DNA from: Clostridiales bacterium 38_11 | Lineage (GTDB): Bacteria > Bacillota > Clostridia > Tissierellales > Dethiosulfatibacteraceae | Reading direction: 5' to 3' | Length of the DNA stretch: 41,697 bases | Assembly: GCA_001509345.1 (NCBI GenBank) | Contig: LGGM01000003.1 | Span: 1 to 41,697 of the forward strand | Shown: positions 8,763-18,887 of the stretch, piece after piece | Numbering within the stretch: the first letter of the stretch is position 1 | Layout: every line of letters starts with the position of its first letter | Position numbers and translations under genes: made by a program | The notes under the pieces: generated by a model | Databases searched by the model: none | What the model saw: only the letters and a program-made list of their open reading frames with translations | Told to the model about the DNA's origin: nothing

Positions 8763-10580
8763 TTATGCTCCCAAAAAAATCCTTTCGAATTCTTTCCCGT
8801 CCAATGTTTCTTTTTCCAACAAAGCTTTTGCCACATCATGCAGTTTATTCAGGTTATCCCTCAGTAAGGATTCTGCTTTATGGTATGCCTTATCTATTAT
8901 AGAGCGCATTTCTCTGTCAATTTGGGCAGCCACCTCTTCTGAGTAATTTCTGCTCTTTGCAAAATCCCTTCCGAGAAAGACTTCATCGTCATCACCAGAA
9001 TAGGTCATGGGACCAAGGTTGTCACTCATACCATAATGTGTAACCATTCCCCTTGCAATCTTTGTAGCTCTTTGAATATCATTGGAAGCGCCTGTGCTGA
9101 TGTCATCCAAAACCAGTTTTTCAGCAACTCTGCCTCCAAGTAAATGGACCAAATTTTCTTCCATTTCAGTTTTTGACATATAGTATCGCTCTTCCTCTGG
9201 AAGAATCATTGTGAATCCTCCTGCTCTACCCCTTGGAATAATCGAGATCATATGAACAGGGTCTGAGTTGGGCATCAATCTAGCAACAAGGGCATGTCCA
9301 GCTTCATGATAAGCGGTTAGTCTTTTTTCCTTATCGCTAATGATTTTACTCTTCTTTTCCGGACCAGCTATTACTTTTGTGATTGATTCTTCTATGACAT
9401 CCATATTGATTTGAGTTTCACCCATCCTGGCTGCCAATAAGGCTGCCTCATTTAAGACATTTTCAAGATCAGCTGGAGTGAATCCAGGAGTTCTTCTAGC
9501 AATAACAGTGAAATCAACATCTTCAGCGATAGGTTTCTGTCTGGCATGAATTTTCAATACAGCCTCTCGACCTTTTATATCAGGAATGCCTATATGTACT
9601 TGTCTGTCAAATCTACCCGGTCTAAGTAAAGCAGGATCTAAAATATCCGGTCTATTGGTTGCTGCAATCATAATAATGCCTGAATTGTCACCGAAGCCAT
9701 CCATCTCCACAAGGAGTTGATTAAGGGTCTGTTCCCTCTCATCGTGGCCTCCACCGAGACCTGCTCCTCTTCTTCGTCCCACTGCATCAATCTCATCGAT
9801 GAATATGATACAAGGTGCGCTTTTCTTGGCCTGTTCAAATAAATCTCTGACCCTGGATGCTCCTACCCCGACAAACATTTCAACGAAATCAGATCCGCTT
9901 ATGCTAAAAAACGGTACACCTGCCTCACCTGCTACAGCTCTGGATATATAGGTCTTGCCTGTTCCAGGGGGACCAACCATCAGTACACCTTTTGGAATTC
10001 TAGCCCCTAGCTGTCTGAATCGCTTTGGGTCTTTCAGAAAATCAACAATCTCACTTAATTCTTCTTTCTCCTCATCCAATCCTGCAACGTCGGTGAAAGA
10101 CACTTTTCTCTCTGGGTCTTCCTTGAAAATCTTAGCGCGGCTCTTTCCAAAGGACATGACTTTTCCGCCCCCTCCACCGCCTTGAGATTGATTCATGAAT
10201 ACAAACCAGAATATAGCAAATAACCCTATCATCAATATGGTAGGTAGCATTTGAATGTAAAATGGTGTAGATGGCGTTGGTTCTCCTTCCATTACCACCA
10301 GACCGGATGCGACGCTATCGGCTAAATATTTATCGAAAACAGAGAACAGTGCAACATCGGGTACATAAGAATTAAAGTTTGTACCGTCTTTCAATGTTCC
10401 CGTTACGGTATTATTGACAAATTTTATCTGTGACACATTTTGGGCTTCAAGCTGAGTGACCAGTTCTGTAAAAGTCAGTTCAAGAGTTTCTACAGTCTGG
10501 TTCGACAACATCGTGACAATCAGCAGTATGACAATAAATATCACGATATAGATGCTTATCCCTTTTGCGAAATTTTTCAT
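8763..10580 (-). CDS. ftsH: ATP-dependent zinc metalloprotease FtsH
   Basis: Membrane-anchored AAA+ protease for quality control of membrane and regulatory proteins. The 605 residues contain TM1 (about 8-25), an extracytoplasmic domain, and TM2 (about 108-128). A glycine-rich linker leads into the AAA+ module with Walker A GPPGTGKT (203-210), Walker B FIDEID (260-264 region) and the second region of homology [19 protein letters not shown]. The protease has HEAGH (425-429) and the third zinc ligand in [12 protein letters not shown]. The start is ATG after AAAGGAGG. It lies downstream of tilS and hpt, the conserved Firmicutes tilS-hpt-ftsH cluster, but has its own promoter and terminator. Confidence 0.98.
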   Translation of the reverse strand: MKNFAKGISIYIVIFIVILLIVTMLSNQTVETLELTFTELVTQLEAQNVSQIKFVNNTVTGTLKDGTNFNSYVPDVALFSVFDKYLADSVASGLVVMEGEPTPSTPFYIQMLPTILMIGLFAIFWFVFMNQSQGGGGGGKVMSFGKSRAKIFKEDPERKVSFTDVAGLDEEKEELSEIVDFLKDPKRFRQLGARIPKGVLMVGPPGTGKTYISRAVAGEAGVPFFSISGSDFVEMFVGVGASRVRDLFEQAKKSAPCIIFIDEIDAVGRRRGAGLGGGHDEREQTLNQLLVEMDGFGDNSGIIMIAATNRPDILDPALLRPGRFDRQVHIGIPDIKGREAVLKIHARQKPIAEDVDFTVIARRTPGFTPADLENVLNEAALLAARMGETQINMDVIEESITKVIAGPEKKSKIISDKEKRLTAYHEAGHALVARLMPNSDPVHMISIIPRGRAGGFTMILPEEERYYMSKTEMEENLVHLLGGRVAEKLVLDDISTGASNDIQRATKIARGMVTHYGMSDNLGPMTYSGDDDEVFLGRDFAKSRNYSEEVAAQIDREMRSIIDKAYHKAESLLRDNLNKLHDVAKALLEKETLDGKEFERIFLGA

Positions 10581-10641
10581 TTAGGCCTCCTTTCGGCATT
10601 CGTTTTATGTAAAAAATATTAACTCGAATAGTCGATTTATT

Positions 10642-10670
10642 ATTTTAACACAATCATTTTTTTATTTCAA
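10642..10670 (-). promoter_or_regulatory. Sigma-A promoter of ftsH
   Basis: On the minus strand TTGAAA (10670-10665) and TAAAAT (10647-10642) are spaced by 17 nt, with the ftsH start about 60 nt further on. Confidence 0.65.
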
Positions 10671-10678
10671 CTACAGTA

Positions 10679-11224
10679 TTAAGCTTTGTAAATTTCCTCT
10701 TTTAATATAAAAATATAAGGAATATTTCTATATTTCTCTGCATAGTCTAATCCATATCCTACAACAAATTCATCCTTTATATCGAATCCTACATATTTTG
10801 TGTCAACATGCGTCTTCCCGCCGGAGGGTTTGCTTAAGAGTGTGCAAATCTCTACACTTTTCGGCCCTCTTGATTTCAGATTCTCCAATAAATAGGACAA
10901 TGTAAGACCCGAATCGATGATATCCTCAACTATGATGATATGTTTATCTTCAACCGTCTTATCCAAGTCTTTGATTATCTTGACAACTCCCGAAGACTTG
11001 GTCGATAAACCATAACTCGATACCGCCATAAAATCAATCTCCAATGGCAGCTTTATCTCTTTCATTAAATCAGACATAAACATTGAAGCGCCATTTAGAA
11101 CACATACAAGCAACACTTCCTTGTCAAGATAGTCATTTGTAATTTGCTTTCCTAACTCTTTAACTTTTGAGATGATTGTTTCTTCATCAATCATGATTTC
11201 CTTGGTAATCTTATCTAAATCCAT
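10679..11224 (-). CDS. hpt: Hypoxanthine-guanine phosphoribosyltransferase
   Basis: Purine salvage enzyme that joins hypoxanthine or guanine to PRPP. The 181 residues are typical. The PRPP-binding loop is in IIIVEDIIDSGLTLSYLL (about residues 95-112), the family motif VLNGASMFMSDL is near the start, and FVVGYGLDYAEKYRNIPYI at the C-terminus holds the purine-contact region. It starts at ATG 11224, directly abutting the tilS stop codon, so the two are co-translated. The tilS-hpt pair upstream of ftsH is widely conserved in Gram-positives. Confidence 0.97.
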   Translation of the reverse strand: MDLDKITKEIMIDEETIISKVKELGKQITNDYLDKEVLLVCVLNGASMFMSDLMKEIKLPLEIDFMAVSSYGLSTKSSGVVKIIKDLDKTVEDKHIIIVEDIIDSGLTLSYLLENLKSRGPKSVEICTLLSKPSGGKTHVDTKYVGFDIKDEFVVGYGLDYAEKYRNIPYIFILKEEIYKA

Positions 11225-12592
11225 TCAAACCTCCTTGATTTCTATAACAACAATTCTTTTTGTTGATTCATCTATTTTATAATGTTCGCTCATTCTGTAT
11301 GGAGCGACCCAGATAATTTCTTTGTCATCAAGTACTATCGGTGTCTCTTCTCTCTGTTCTCTTGGTATTTTTTCATCTATGAAAAAATCCTTAAGCTTTT
11401 TAGTTCCACTCATTCCTATAGGCGTAAAAACGTCACCATATTTTCTGTTTCTGACTCTGAGATTTCCAACTATTTTATCATAATCGATTGCAATTTTGTT
11501 GTTTTTTTTATTAAAGTCTTGATTTTTTGTTTCATAGCAATCTAATCCAATATTGATTTCTGAGATGAAAACAGGCAACCCCACAGTAATATTATATTCA
11601 AAATCCTTAACTTCAGCTTTACTTTTGATGATAATCTTATCATAAGCTATTTCCAAAATGATATTATCTGGCAAGTAAAGACGCTTTCCGGTCTCCTTCT
11701 GTTGGCATAATGCAATTCCGGTTTCAATATTTGAATACTGGATATTAGTTGTATTTCCTTTCAATTCTTCTATTGCCATCCTGATCAAGCGACTTCTCAA
11801 TCCTATCTTCAAGGCATTGAACTCTTTTAAATCAATATGTATCTGCCCTTTGACAAGGACCCTAAGTTTATCGTAAGCCTCAATCGTTAAACCATATAGT
11901 AATTCATGGTCTTGTGAGGCTGAATTTGATAATCTAATCAAGCTATCTGAAAATTTAGAATTATATTCTTTCTCTATGTATGGAATCAATTCAAGTCTTA
12001 ATCTGTTTCTGCCATAGATCAATTGATTGTTTGTCTTGTCCTCACAGTAATCATAGTTGTGATGATGTAGATAGTTTTCAATGTCTTTGCGTCTGATTCC
12101 CAGAATCGGTCTGATTATATCATTGGATTTTACTGTCATAGCTACCAGTCCATCGATACCTGTTCCTCTTATGATTCTTTGTAAAACTGTTTCTACCTGA
12201 TCATTAAGATTATGTGCTGTTGCTATATAGCCATCACCTTTTTCCTTTAATATTTTTCTAAAAAACCCATATCTTATGACTCTACCAGCTTCTTCGACTG
12301 TCATTTTCAATTCTTTGGCATAGTTAGTTGCGTTTTTCTTCAATACCTGACACTCTATGTTATGATGCCTACACAGCATTTCAACAAATGCTTCGTCGTG
12401 GTCAGCATCATCACCTCTGTACATATGATTAATATGAGCGCAAGTGAGAAGAAAACCCATTTCATTCTGCAATACTCTCAACGCATGAAAAAGAAACACA
12501 GAATCCGGTCCGCCTGACAGACCCAGCACAATGTTTTGACCTTCTTTTATTGCAACATGGCTTCTTAAATTATTTCTCACCTGATCAATCAT
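11225..12592 (-). CDS. tilS: tRNA(Ile)-lysidine synthetase
   Basis: Modifies C34 of the CAU-anticodon tRNA-Ile with lysine so that it reads AUA, an essential function in most bacteria. It has the N-type ATP pyrophosphatase P-loop LGLSGGPDS (about 24-32), the family segments CAHINHMYRGDDAD and TAHNLNDQVETVLQRI, then the linker and C-terminal TilS substrate-binding domains (KLKDFFIDEKIPREQR). The frame is open back to a TTG at 12640, but that codon has no ribosome binding site. ATG 12592 is preceded by TAGGAAG at good spacing, giving 455 residues, and is preferred. Confidence 0.96.
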   Translation of the reverse strand: MIDQVRNNLRSHVAIKEGQNIVLGLSGGPDSVFLFHALRVLQNEMGFLLTCAHINHMYRGDDADHDEAFVEMLCRHHNIECQVLKKNATNYAKELKMTVEEAGRVIRYGFFRKILKEKGDGYIATAHNLNDQVETVLQRIIRGTGIDGLVAMTVKSNDIIRPILGIRRKDIENYLHHHNYDYCEDKTNNQLIYGRNRLRLELIPYIEKEYNSKFSDSLIRLSNSASQDHELLYGLTIEAYDKLRVLVKGQIHIDLKEFNALKIGLRSRLIRMAIEELKGNTTNIQYSNIETGIALCQQKETGKRLYLPDNIILEIAYDKIIIKSKAEVKDFEYNITVGLPVFISEINIGLDCYETKNQDFNKKNNKIAIDYDKIVGNLRVRNRKYGDVFTPIGMSGTKKLKDFFIDEKIPREQREETPIVLDDKEIIWVAPYRMSEHYKIDESTKRIVVIEIKEV

Positions 12593-12659
12593 AATACACT
12601 TCCTAAAAACAATTCTACTGCTATTATAATCTATTAACAACCTGGTTTGTAGTCCCAGT

Positions 12660-13241
12660 CTATCTGATTAGCCTTTTTTCAGAGATGATTATGTCCATCT
12701 TGATGTCATGTTGTTCATTTGGAATTAAGTCCAATAATTGGAAATCATAGGCAAGTCCAGCAAATCGCACATCCGGGTTGAATCTGGAAAGATATTGATC
12801 GTAATAGCCTTTGCCATATCCAATTCTGCTTTTCGAATCATCAAATGCCACACCGGGTACAATTACAAAATCAATTTCATCAAGCCGAGCAAATTTAACT
12901 CGTTCAATAATTGGTTCAGGATAACCAAACAAACTCTCGGTCAAATCCTCATCCATGTCATTGACATAAACTGGAGTCAGTTTGATTTCGTTTTTTTCAG
13001 TATAAGGTACGACAATCCTCTTATTGTTTTGTTTCAACCACTCAACAATCAAAAAAGTATCCACCTCATTGCCAAAGCTTAGATATATACTGACGCAATT
13101 GCTATTGACAAATTCTTCAACAGTTAGCAGCTGTTCCAATATCTTTTTACTGTTTGTAAATACATAATCCTTAGTTATGGTGTTTCTCATTTCCAGCATT
13201 TCTTTTCTGATCTCTTCCTTGGTTTTCAATACACTCACCAC
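12660..13241 (-). CDS. 5-formyltetrahydrofolate cyclo-ligase
   Basis: Converts 5-formyl-THF to 5,10-methenyl-THF with ATP, recycling folate. The 193 residues have the family's N-terminal KEEIRKEMLEMRNTI helix, the folate-site FGNEVDT region, and the hallmark C-terminal nucleotide motif VPGVAFDDSKSRIGYGKGYYDQYL. It lies 3 nt after the preceding gene, suggesting one transcript with the secreted glycosidase-domain protein upstream and tilS downstream. Start choice is uncertain: GTG at 13241 or 13238, or the TTG at 13229, which better suits the GGTGGTGAG ribosome binding site. Confidence 0.93.
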   Translation of the reverse strand: MVSVLKTKEEIRKEMLEMRNTITKDYVFTNSKKILEQLLTVEEFVNSNCVSIYLSFGNEVDTFLIVEWLKQNNKRIVVPYTEKNEIKLTPVYVNDMDEDLTESLFGYPEPIIERVKFARLDEIDFVIVPGVAFDDSKSRIGYGKGYYDQYLSRFNPDVRFAGLAYDFQLLDLIPNEQHDIKMDIIISEKRLIR

Positions 13242-13244
13242 CAG

Positions 13245-15845
13245 TTACTCATAATAATATGACAGTGCATCTCTACTTTTATACAATTCAAAGTAGTGCA
13301 TGAAGTGAATATATCGAACACCTTTATCATAGGCTATACCACTTTCCCCAACCCCGGAGGACACAACAAACACTTTGTTGTTATTGTTTTCACGCAAATA
13401 ATGGAACAGATTCCTAAGTACCCCGGCTTCTATTGGATCCAAATCATTAAAATGACTATTAAAACGGATGATGATTGTATCGTTGCTAATCTCTTTCAAA
13501 GCTACCAGACTACTCCACTGGTTACTGTCTGTTCTTTTGATGCCACCTTTAGACACATCAATCTCCACAATATGCATATCATCCAATATGTTGTTACCAA
13601 TAGGAGTTGAGTTTATAAACACTCCTTCGATATTAATCGTTATTTTATCATCGAATATAGAAGGTTTGCCTTTTATGCTGTCTGATACCTGGGTGTTAGC
13701 TGGTACTAAGGAAGTATCCATTTTCTTTAAAGGGTAATTTGCAGTCAGCTTGTCGATGTAAATAGATCCCTTATTGGTCCTATCATTATAGATATTTGCT
13801 ATATATATATTTTTCAATGCAACCGGGAAAACAACATTATTTGGAATACCAGCTGTCACCTGTTTCCAACCATACCAGTCAATTTCCTCAGCAAAGTCAA
13901 TCCGGTACAGGATACCATTAGCGTCAACAATTCTTGCTCTCAGCCAGTGATTGCTTCTGTCACCAAACACCCACATGGTAAAGCTTTTTGGCTCACCTTG
14001 TAGAAGACTCCCTGTTTCTCCAAATTCCACAAATGCAATGGCTTGATCATTCGGTTTCATTGTTGTGAAGTCATAGAAGAGTTTTATGCTGTTTCGACCC
14101 TCAATACTTCTTTCAAAAATTATCATTCTCCCATTTGAATCACTGGGGTACTGGTTGAGCAATAGACCCCCCAGACTTTCAAAATCATGGATGAGTTTCT
14201 CATCATATCCCACATATACTGGAATATTTATTTCTCCTCGGTCAAATCTACCTGTCAGAATACCTTTGCCGGCATTCATTCCAGCTAAAAACACACCAGA
14301 TGTCACATTTCCAATGCTATTGGAAACCTCCCACTCTATTTCTTTGGCTTTAATGATTGCAGTTTTACCGTTGTTATCAATGCCCTTGAAATCCGGTAGT
14401 TTATATTGTTCTGACGTCTGCAATGTAATTTCTTTGAAATCAGATACAAGTTCCTCTACATCATTCAATACCTCAATATCGATTTCGCTGCTGACACCAT
14501 TATAATAAACTTTTAGGGTCGCTTTACCTGATTCTGTGAATATTATACCTTCAGAGCTTTTTCTGATTGCAAGACCGGTCATGGTAACCTTTGCTCTTCC
14601 AGCTTCAAACCTAATTGGTACATTATAATTGTTATAGGCTCTCAAATCATATTCAAAAACCTGGTTTTTAAACAAAACCGTAGTCTTAGGAATGATTTCC
14701 AGATTCATCACTTCTGCATTGGCAGGATATCTGTTGAACACTCCAAATCCCGATACCATCTGTCGCTCCCTTCCGTCTGAAGGATTATTGACCACTGTAT
14801 ACTCACCGATACCATAAAAATCAACCACCATCTGTGTTGACCCACCGCCATCAAGATTCAATGCATTCCAACAACCTAATTCAACTAGTATTGAAGCCAA
14901 TTCTGATTGAAGTGTTCCGATGGAGTGACTGTTTCTGCCATCAACAGTAACCAAAAAAGCTGTGTCTTCTTCTTTATTGATACCTATTGCTGTTCTGGGA
15001 TGTCTTCCCAGTATGCTATCATTATACTGGAAGACCTGCCCATCCTTTACCAAGTGATTGACTCCTCCGGCAGCCCAATCAATATTATTAATATCAAATC
15101 CTAAATCAATGACTGTTTCTATGAAGGTGCCTTCCTGAAAAATGTCGATAATTTCTTTGTTTTTTGAATTGAATACAATCACAAAGCCATCGTCTGGTAT
15201 ATCAATGGGTTTCTCACCAATATGAATACTTCTGATTCTATCCCTATAAACCAATATCTCTACCAGTTCCTTGTTAACAGTGCTACCAAGAGATTGCTTT
15301 CCCCATGAGCTGTTAAGCATGATGACTTCATTGTCCAACGCGCCAACCTTATTAATGGTATGAAGTCGAACCTCTAAACCATTCACTAATAATTTCATTC
15401 TAGGTTCCAGAACTGAAATATCAAATCCTTCAGATCCTTTGACAATGGTTGGATAACCAAATTGATAACTATTAGGCGCTGAAATGACTCTACCCAAGTC
15501 AATTAAAGTACCGAAAGGAAATGAGGGATTATTGATTGAATAGAACTCGCCGTTGATAGCCGCTGTCGAATGCCACTCCTGTGCAATAACGGATAAAGGT
15601 TTTTTGACTGAAATTTCACTAGAATAAATTGGTTTCAAATCTGTATATTGATTATTTAGATCTATCTTTAAAATATTAATATCAAGTGGTCCCTCTGTTG
15701 TTTCTCTGGTAATGCTGATATGCTTCAATCCCTCAGATAAGGAAGTTTCTGTTCTATAGTCCATGATGGTCTTCATCTCAGCATTAATTGATAAACTCAG
15801 AATAAAAGCAATTACTAAAATAAATATTATTAGTTTTCTTTTCAT
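13245..15845 (-). CDS. Secreted phosphodiester glycosidase-domain (NAGPA) protein
   Basis: An 866-residue exported protein. It starts with a signal peptide, KRK followed by a hydrophobic stretch to about residue 22. A NAGPA-type domain follows (about 90-380), with the diagnostic NGEFYS, GRHPRTAIGI and NLDGGGSTQMV (330-340) segments. Relatives cleave or bind sugar phosphodiesters and occur in exopolysaccharide or cell-wall metabolism. The remainder holds Ig-like regions (about 385-560), a segment like a carbohydrate-binding jelly roll (about 570-710), and a C-terminal domain I do not recognise. Translation probably begins at ATG 15845 after GGGAG rather than at the upstream in-frame codons. 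A wall or surface-polymer role is inferred. Confidence 0.85.
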   Translation of the reverse strand: MKRKLIIFILVIAFILSLSINAEMKTIMDYRTETSLSEGLKHISITRETTEGPLDINILKIDLNNQYTDLKPIYSSEISVKKPLSVIAQEWHSTAAINGEFYSINNPSFPFGTLIDLGRVISAPNSYQFGYPTIVKGSEGFDISVLEPRMKLLVNGLEVRLHTINKVGALDNEVIMLNSSWGKQSLGSTVNKELVEILVYRDRIRSIHIGEKPIDIPDDGFVIVFNSKNKEIIDIFQEGTFIETVIDLGFDINNIDWAAGGVNHLVKDGQVFQYNDSILGRHPRTAIGINKEEDTAFLVTVDGRNSHSIGTLQSELASILVELGCWNALNLDGGGSTQMVVDFYGIGEYTVVNNPSDGRERQMVSGFGVFNRYPANAEVMNLEIIPKTTVLFKNQVFEYDLRAYNNYNVPIRFEAGRAKVTMTGLAIRKSSEGIIFTESGKATLKVYYNGVSSEIDIEVLNDVEELVSDFKEITLQTSEQYKLPDFKGIDNNGKTAIIKAKEIEWEVSNSIGNVTSGVFLAGMNAGKGILTGRFDRGEINIPVYVGYDEKLIHDFESLGGLLLNQYPSDSNGRMIIFERSIEGRNSIKLFYDFTTMKPNDQAIAFVEFGETGSLLQGEPKSFTMWVFGDRSNHWLRARIVDANGILYRIDFAEEIDWYGWKQVTAGIPNNVVFPVALKNIYIANIYNDRTNKGSIYIDKLTANYPLKKMDTSLVPANTQVSDSIKGKPSIFDDKITINIEGVFINSTPIGNNILDDMHIVEIDVSKGGIKRTDSNQWSSLVALKEISNDTIIIRFNSHFNDLDPIEAGVLRNLFHYLRENNNNKVFVVSSGVGESGIAYDKGVRYIHFMHYFELYKSRDALSYYYE

Positions 15846-15931
15846 TTTATCTCCCATCAATCTATCATAGTGTTTACATTCACACATTATTCCATATGTT
15901 TAGACGCAATGAAAAACATAGTGTTTCTAGA

Positions 15932-16642
15932 TCAAGACCAAAGATTATATTGATCTTTGTTTTTGATGGCTTGAAATAGTCTCTCGCGTCCCTCGGGTAT
16001 TTCTTTATAAATATTCTTAAGAAGCTTCTTCACCTCTTCTCTCTTGCTGGTTTTGTCCATGGGACATATGCTTTGAACGACAGGTATATTGTTATCCTTA
16101 ATAGCCCCTATCACCTGAGCTTCCTTGAGATATATCAATGGTCTTATGTTGAATATATCCTTATTTGATAAATACGTAACTGGTTTGAACGTTGCAATTC
16201 TACCCGAATAAAGCATGCTTAAAAACATTGTCTCAATAACATCATCCGCATGATGCCCTAAAGCTACCTTGTTGAAACCTATTTCTTTAATTTTATTATG
16301 CAAAGCACCATTTCTCATCTTAGAACATAGTGAACACGGGTTTTTCTCTTTCCTTACATGAAAGACTATTTCCTCGATATCCGTGTCCACTATATAGTAA
16401 GGCACATCAATTTCCTGGCAAAACGAACCAACTGGGCTCAAATCAAAGTTTTTAAACCCAAGTGAAACGGTAACACCTGCTAACTCATATTTGACAGGAC
16501 TAAATTTTTGATATAATTTAAGTGCATACAATAATAGCATGCTGTCTTTTCCACCAGAAACACCCACAGCAATTTTATCACCGTCTTCTATCATTTCATA
16601 CGCTTCAATTGCCTTTCTCATACCGCCTAATATCTGTTTCAT
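15932..16642 (-). CDS. TtcA-like tRNA 2-thiolation ATPase
   Basis: PP-loop ATPase of the TtcA/TtuA family, which thiolates tRNA bases (2-thiocytidine 32 in the classical case) using an iron-sulfur cluster. It shows the P-loop VSGGKDS (about 28-34), the paired cysteines of CSLCSKMRNG, the GHHADDVIETMFL motif and a late Cys in SICPMD. These three cysteines are the expected cluster ligands. At 236 residues it is shorter than E. coli TtcA (about 310). ATG 16642 after GTGAGGGA is preferred over the in-frame GTG at 16654. It is preceded by a 190-nt divergent gap and is separated from the glycosidase-domain gene by about 86 nt. Confidence 0.88.
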   Translation of the reverse strand: MKQILGGMRKAIEAYEMIEDGDKIAVGVSGGKDSMLLLYALKLYQKFSPVKYELAGVTVSLGFKNFDLSPVGSFCQEIDVPYYIVDTDIEEIVFHVRKEKNPCSLCSKMRNGALHNKIKEIGFNKVALGHHADDVIETMFLSMLYSGRIATFKPVTYLSNKDIFNIRPLIYLKEAQVIGAIKDNNIPVVQSICPMDKTSKREEVKKLLKNIYKEIPEGRERLFQAIKNKDQYNLWS

Positions 16643-16832
16643 ACATTCCCTCACGATTAATTACTTTGTTTCTTATGTTATTATAACAGAATATAGCAGG
16701 TTTTAAATAACAATATCAATAAGTTGTTGTATTCCTCAATAACACGCAACTAATTGTTGTGCTAGCAGGGTTTTATTTGTACTTATAATAAGGTATAATA
16801 ACTAAACATGAAAATTTTACGAGGGGTGTTAA

Positions 16833-17312
16833 ATGGGTTTTGTTCTAGAGCATTTCACAAACGAATTATCTGTTTTTTTATTGGCTATGATGCCTATAGC
16901 TGAATTGAGGGGCTCAATTCCATTAGGAATAAGTCTTGGAATCCCACCAATCGAAGTATTTATTATATCAGTCATGGGAAATATCCTTCCTGTTCCAATA
17001 CTTTTGAAAGTTTTCAAACCAATCATTCGGTTTATTGCCAGAACTCGACTATTCAGTCGACCTGCCGGTTATATCTTAAGAAAAGTGGATAAAGGATCCG
17101 AAAAAGTTCTTAAATACGAACTATTTGGATTATTTCTTCTGGTTGCAATACCACTTCCTACAACCGGTGTATGGACGGGATGTGGCGTTGCTTCATTTCT
17201 AAAACTTGGTTATAAGAAGTCTTTGTTGATGATCAGCCTTGGTGTGTTAACAGCTGGTATCATCGTTATTTCATTAAGTCTGTTGGGTGTTGCATTTGTG
17301 AATATGAGGTAA
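16833..17312 (+). CDS. COG2426 small multidrug-export-type membrane protein
   Basis: A 159-residue integral membrane protein with four to five hydrophobic segments. The family patterns are AELRGSIPLGISLGIPP near the N-terminus and LFLLVAIPLPTTGVWTGCGVASFL in the second half. The family is annotated as 'small multi-drug export protein' by a weak historical link, and its real function is unproven. The paired amphipathic re-entrant-like AELRG and PLPTTG motifs recall the DedA/SNARE-associated superfamily. The start is ATG after GAGGGG. It stands alone, upstream of the SAM riboswitch, with no obvious terminator after it. Confidence 0.85.
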   Translation: MGFVLEHFTNELSVFLLAMMPIAELRGSIPLGISLGIPPIEVFIISVMGNILPVPILLKVFKPIIRFIARTRLFSRPAGYILRKVDKGSEKVLKYELFGLFLLVAIPLPTTGVWTGCGVASFLKLGYKKSLLMISLGVLTAGIIVISLSLLGVAFVNMR

Positions 17313-17343
17313 GACTTCAACAGAAAACCCTCGTTGATAGTTA

Positions 17344-17371
17344 TTGACAAAAATTATCAATATGATATAAT
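17344..17371 (+). promoter_or_regulatory. Sigma-A promoter of riboswitch-metK
   Basis: TTGACA (17344-17349) and TATAAT (17366-17371) match the consensus exactly, with 16 nt between them. The riboswitch aptamer begins about 28 nt further on. Confidence 0.9.
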
Positions 17372-17398
17372 TTGCTTGATAAAAAAGCCTTATCAGGA

Positions 17399-17529
17399 GA
17401 GGTGGAGGGACGGGCCCTATGAAACCCGGCAGCCAATGCCAGTTATGGTGTGAGGTGCCAATTCCCGCGGTATATCCGGAAGATGAGGACCAATATTTGG
17501 ACTATACTCTTCTCAGGAGGAGTTTTTTA
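17399..17529 (+). promoter_or_regulatory. SAM-I (S-box) riboswitch with intrinsic terminator
   Basis: The aptamer spans about 17399-17487. CTTATC at the 5' edge pairs with GATGAG at the 3' edge to form P1. Between them lies the S-box core GGTGGAGGGACGGGCCC, then GAAACCCGGCAGCC. The expression platform follows: ACTCTTC (17506-17512), loop TCAG, GAGGAGT (17517-17523), then a T run, which is a factor-independent terminator. The known logic for this family is that S-adenosylmethionine stabilises the aptamer and favours the terminator, switching off metK when its product is abundant. Confidence 0.96.
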
Positions 17530-17569
17530 TTGGAAAAACCGGGAATTTAATTTAAGAGGAGGTTAAGTA

Positions 17570-18757
17570 TTGAAAAAATGGCTTTTTACTTCAGAATCAG
17601 TTACGGAAGGTCATCCAGATAAAATATGTGACCAGATATCCGATGGCATACTGGATGCGGTTTTTGAAAAAGATCCTAATGGCAGAGTTGCATGCGAGAC
17701 ATCTGTTACGACGGGATTAGTGCTTGTGTCGGGTGAAATATCAACTGATTGTTATATTGATATACCAAAGGTTGTAAGAGAAACAATCAAAGAAATTGGC
17801 TATACAAGAGCCAAATATGGATTTGATGGTGATACATGTGCTGTGCTGACAGCGATTGATGAACAGTCATCGGACATTGCACAAGGTGTCAATCAAGCAA
17901 TAGAATACAGGGACAACAGTAATAATGAATTTGATCTTATAGGTGCTGGCGATCAAGGCATAATGTTTGGTTTTGCTTGTAATGAAACACCGGAGCTTAT
18001 GCCACTGCCAATCTCGTTGGCTCATAAGTTGGCAAAAAGACTTGCTTTCGTCCGCAAAAGCAAAACACTCAGATATCTTCGACCAGATGGTAAAACACAA
18101 GTCACCGTGGAATACCATGATGATAAACCTGTCAGAGTGGATACCATCGTTATCTCGTCACAACATGATGCCAATGTTCCAATAGCCACCATTGAAAAGG
18201 ATATTTTAGAGCATGTAATAAAAGCAGTCGTTCCAGATTTCTTACTTGATGATATGACCAAGTATTTTATAAATCCTACCGGACGTTTTGTGATTGGTGG
18301 TCCGCAGGGTGATGCTGGATTAACTGGCAGAAAAATAATTGTGGATACTTACGGTGGCTATTCCAGGCATGGTGGTGGGGCCTTTTCCGGTAAAGACCCA
18401 ACCAAAGTTGACAGATCAGCCGCTTATGCGGCAAGATATGTGGCGAAAAATGTCGTTGCCGCCGGTTTGGCCGATAAATGTGAAGTTCAGCTTGCTTATG
18501 CCATAGGAGTGGCTCATCCTGTCTCAATTATGGTTGACACCTTCGGAACCAGCAAAATTGATGAGTCTAGAATTGAGGCTTTGATTGCAGAGAATTTTGA
18601 TTTAAGACCTGCAGCCATCATCAAGAATTTGGATTTGAGAAGACCCATATACAAACAACTGGCATCCTACGGACATTTTGGAAGGACCGATTTGGATTTA
18701 TCGTGGGAGAAAACAGATAAGGCTAATTTACTCAAAGAACAAGCGTTTAACAACTGA
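17570..18757 (+). CDS. metK: S-adenosylmethionine synthetase
   Basis: Makes SAM from methionine and ATP, and is cytoplasmic and essential. The 395 residues are standard. Signatures are the N-terminal [20 protein letters not shown], the [10 protein letters not shown] hexapeptide region, the P-loop-like [22 protein letters not shown], and [13 protein letters not shown] at the C-terminus. The start is TTG 17570, seven bases after GAGGAGG. It is controlled by its upstream SAM-I riboswitch, closing a product-feedback loop, and ends at a strong terminator at 18801-18832. Confidence 0.99.
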   Translation: MKKWLFTSESVTEGHPDKICDQISDGILDAVFEKDPNGRVACETSVTTGLVLVSGEISTDCYIDIPKVVRETIKEIGYTRAKYGFDGDTCAVLTAIDEQSSDIAQGVNQAIEYRDNSNNEFDLIGAGDQGIMFGFACNETPELMPLPISLAHKLAKRLAFVRKSKTLRYLRPDGKTQVTVEYHDDKPVRVDTIVISSQHDANVPIATIEKDILEHVIKAVVPDFLLDDMTKYFINPTGRFVIGGPQGDAGLTGRKIIVDTYGGYSRHGGGAFSGKDPTKVDRSAAYAARYVAKNVVAAGLADKCEVQLAYAIGVAHPVSIMVDTFGTSKIDESRIEALIAENFDLRPAAIIKNLDLRRPIYKQLASYGHFGRTDLDLSWEKTDKANLLKEQAFNN

Positions 18758-18800
18758 TAATAATTCAGAGACTAGATTTTGGAGATGCATAATGAGTAAT

Positions 18801-18832
18801 AAAAAGTTCTGCCAGTAGCAGAACTTTTTTTT
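18801..18832 (+). terminator. Intrinsic terminator of metK
   Basis: AAAAAGTTCTGC and GCAGAACTTTTT form a long perfect stem around the loop CAGTA, followed by further T. The A and T tracts on both sides would let it work in either direction. Confidence 0.93.
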
Positions 18833-18887
18833 ATTGTTACTCTTTATTTTATTGCACTATCATACTATAATGTTAGTGAGGTGCGCT

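Noticed and set aside
16721-16752. Imperfect inverted repeat between the TtcA-like and COG2426 genes
   Set aside because: The stem has bulges and mismatches, no T run and no second copy. This is too weak to call.
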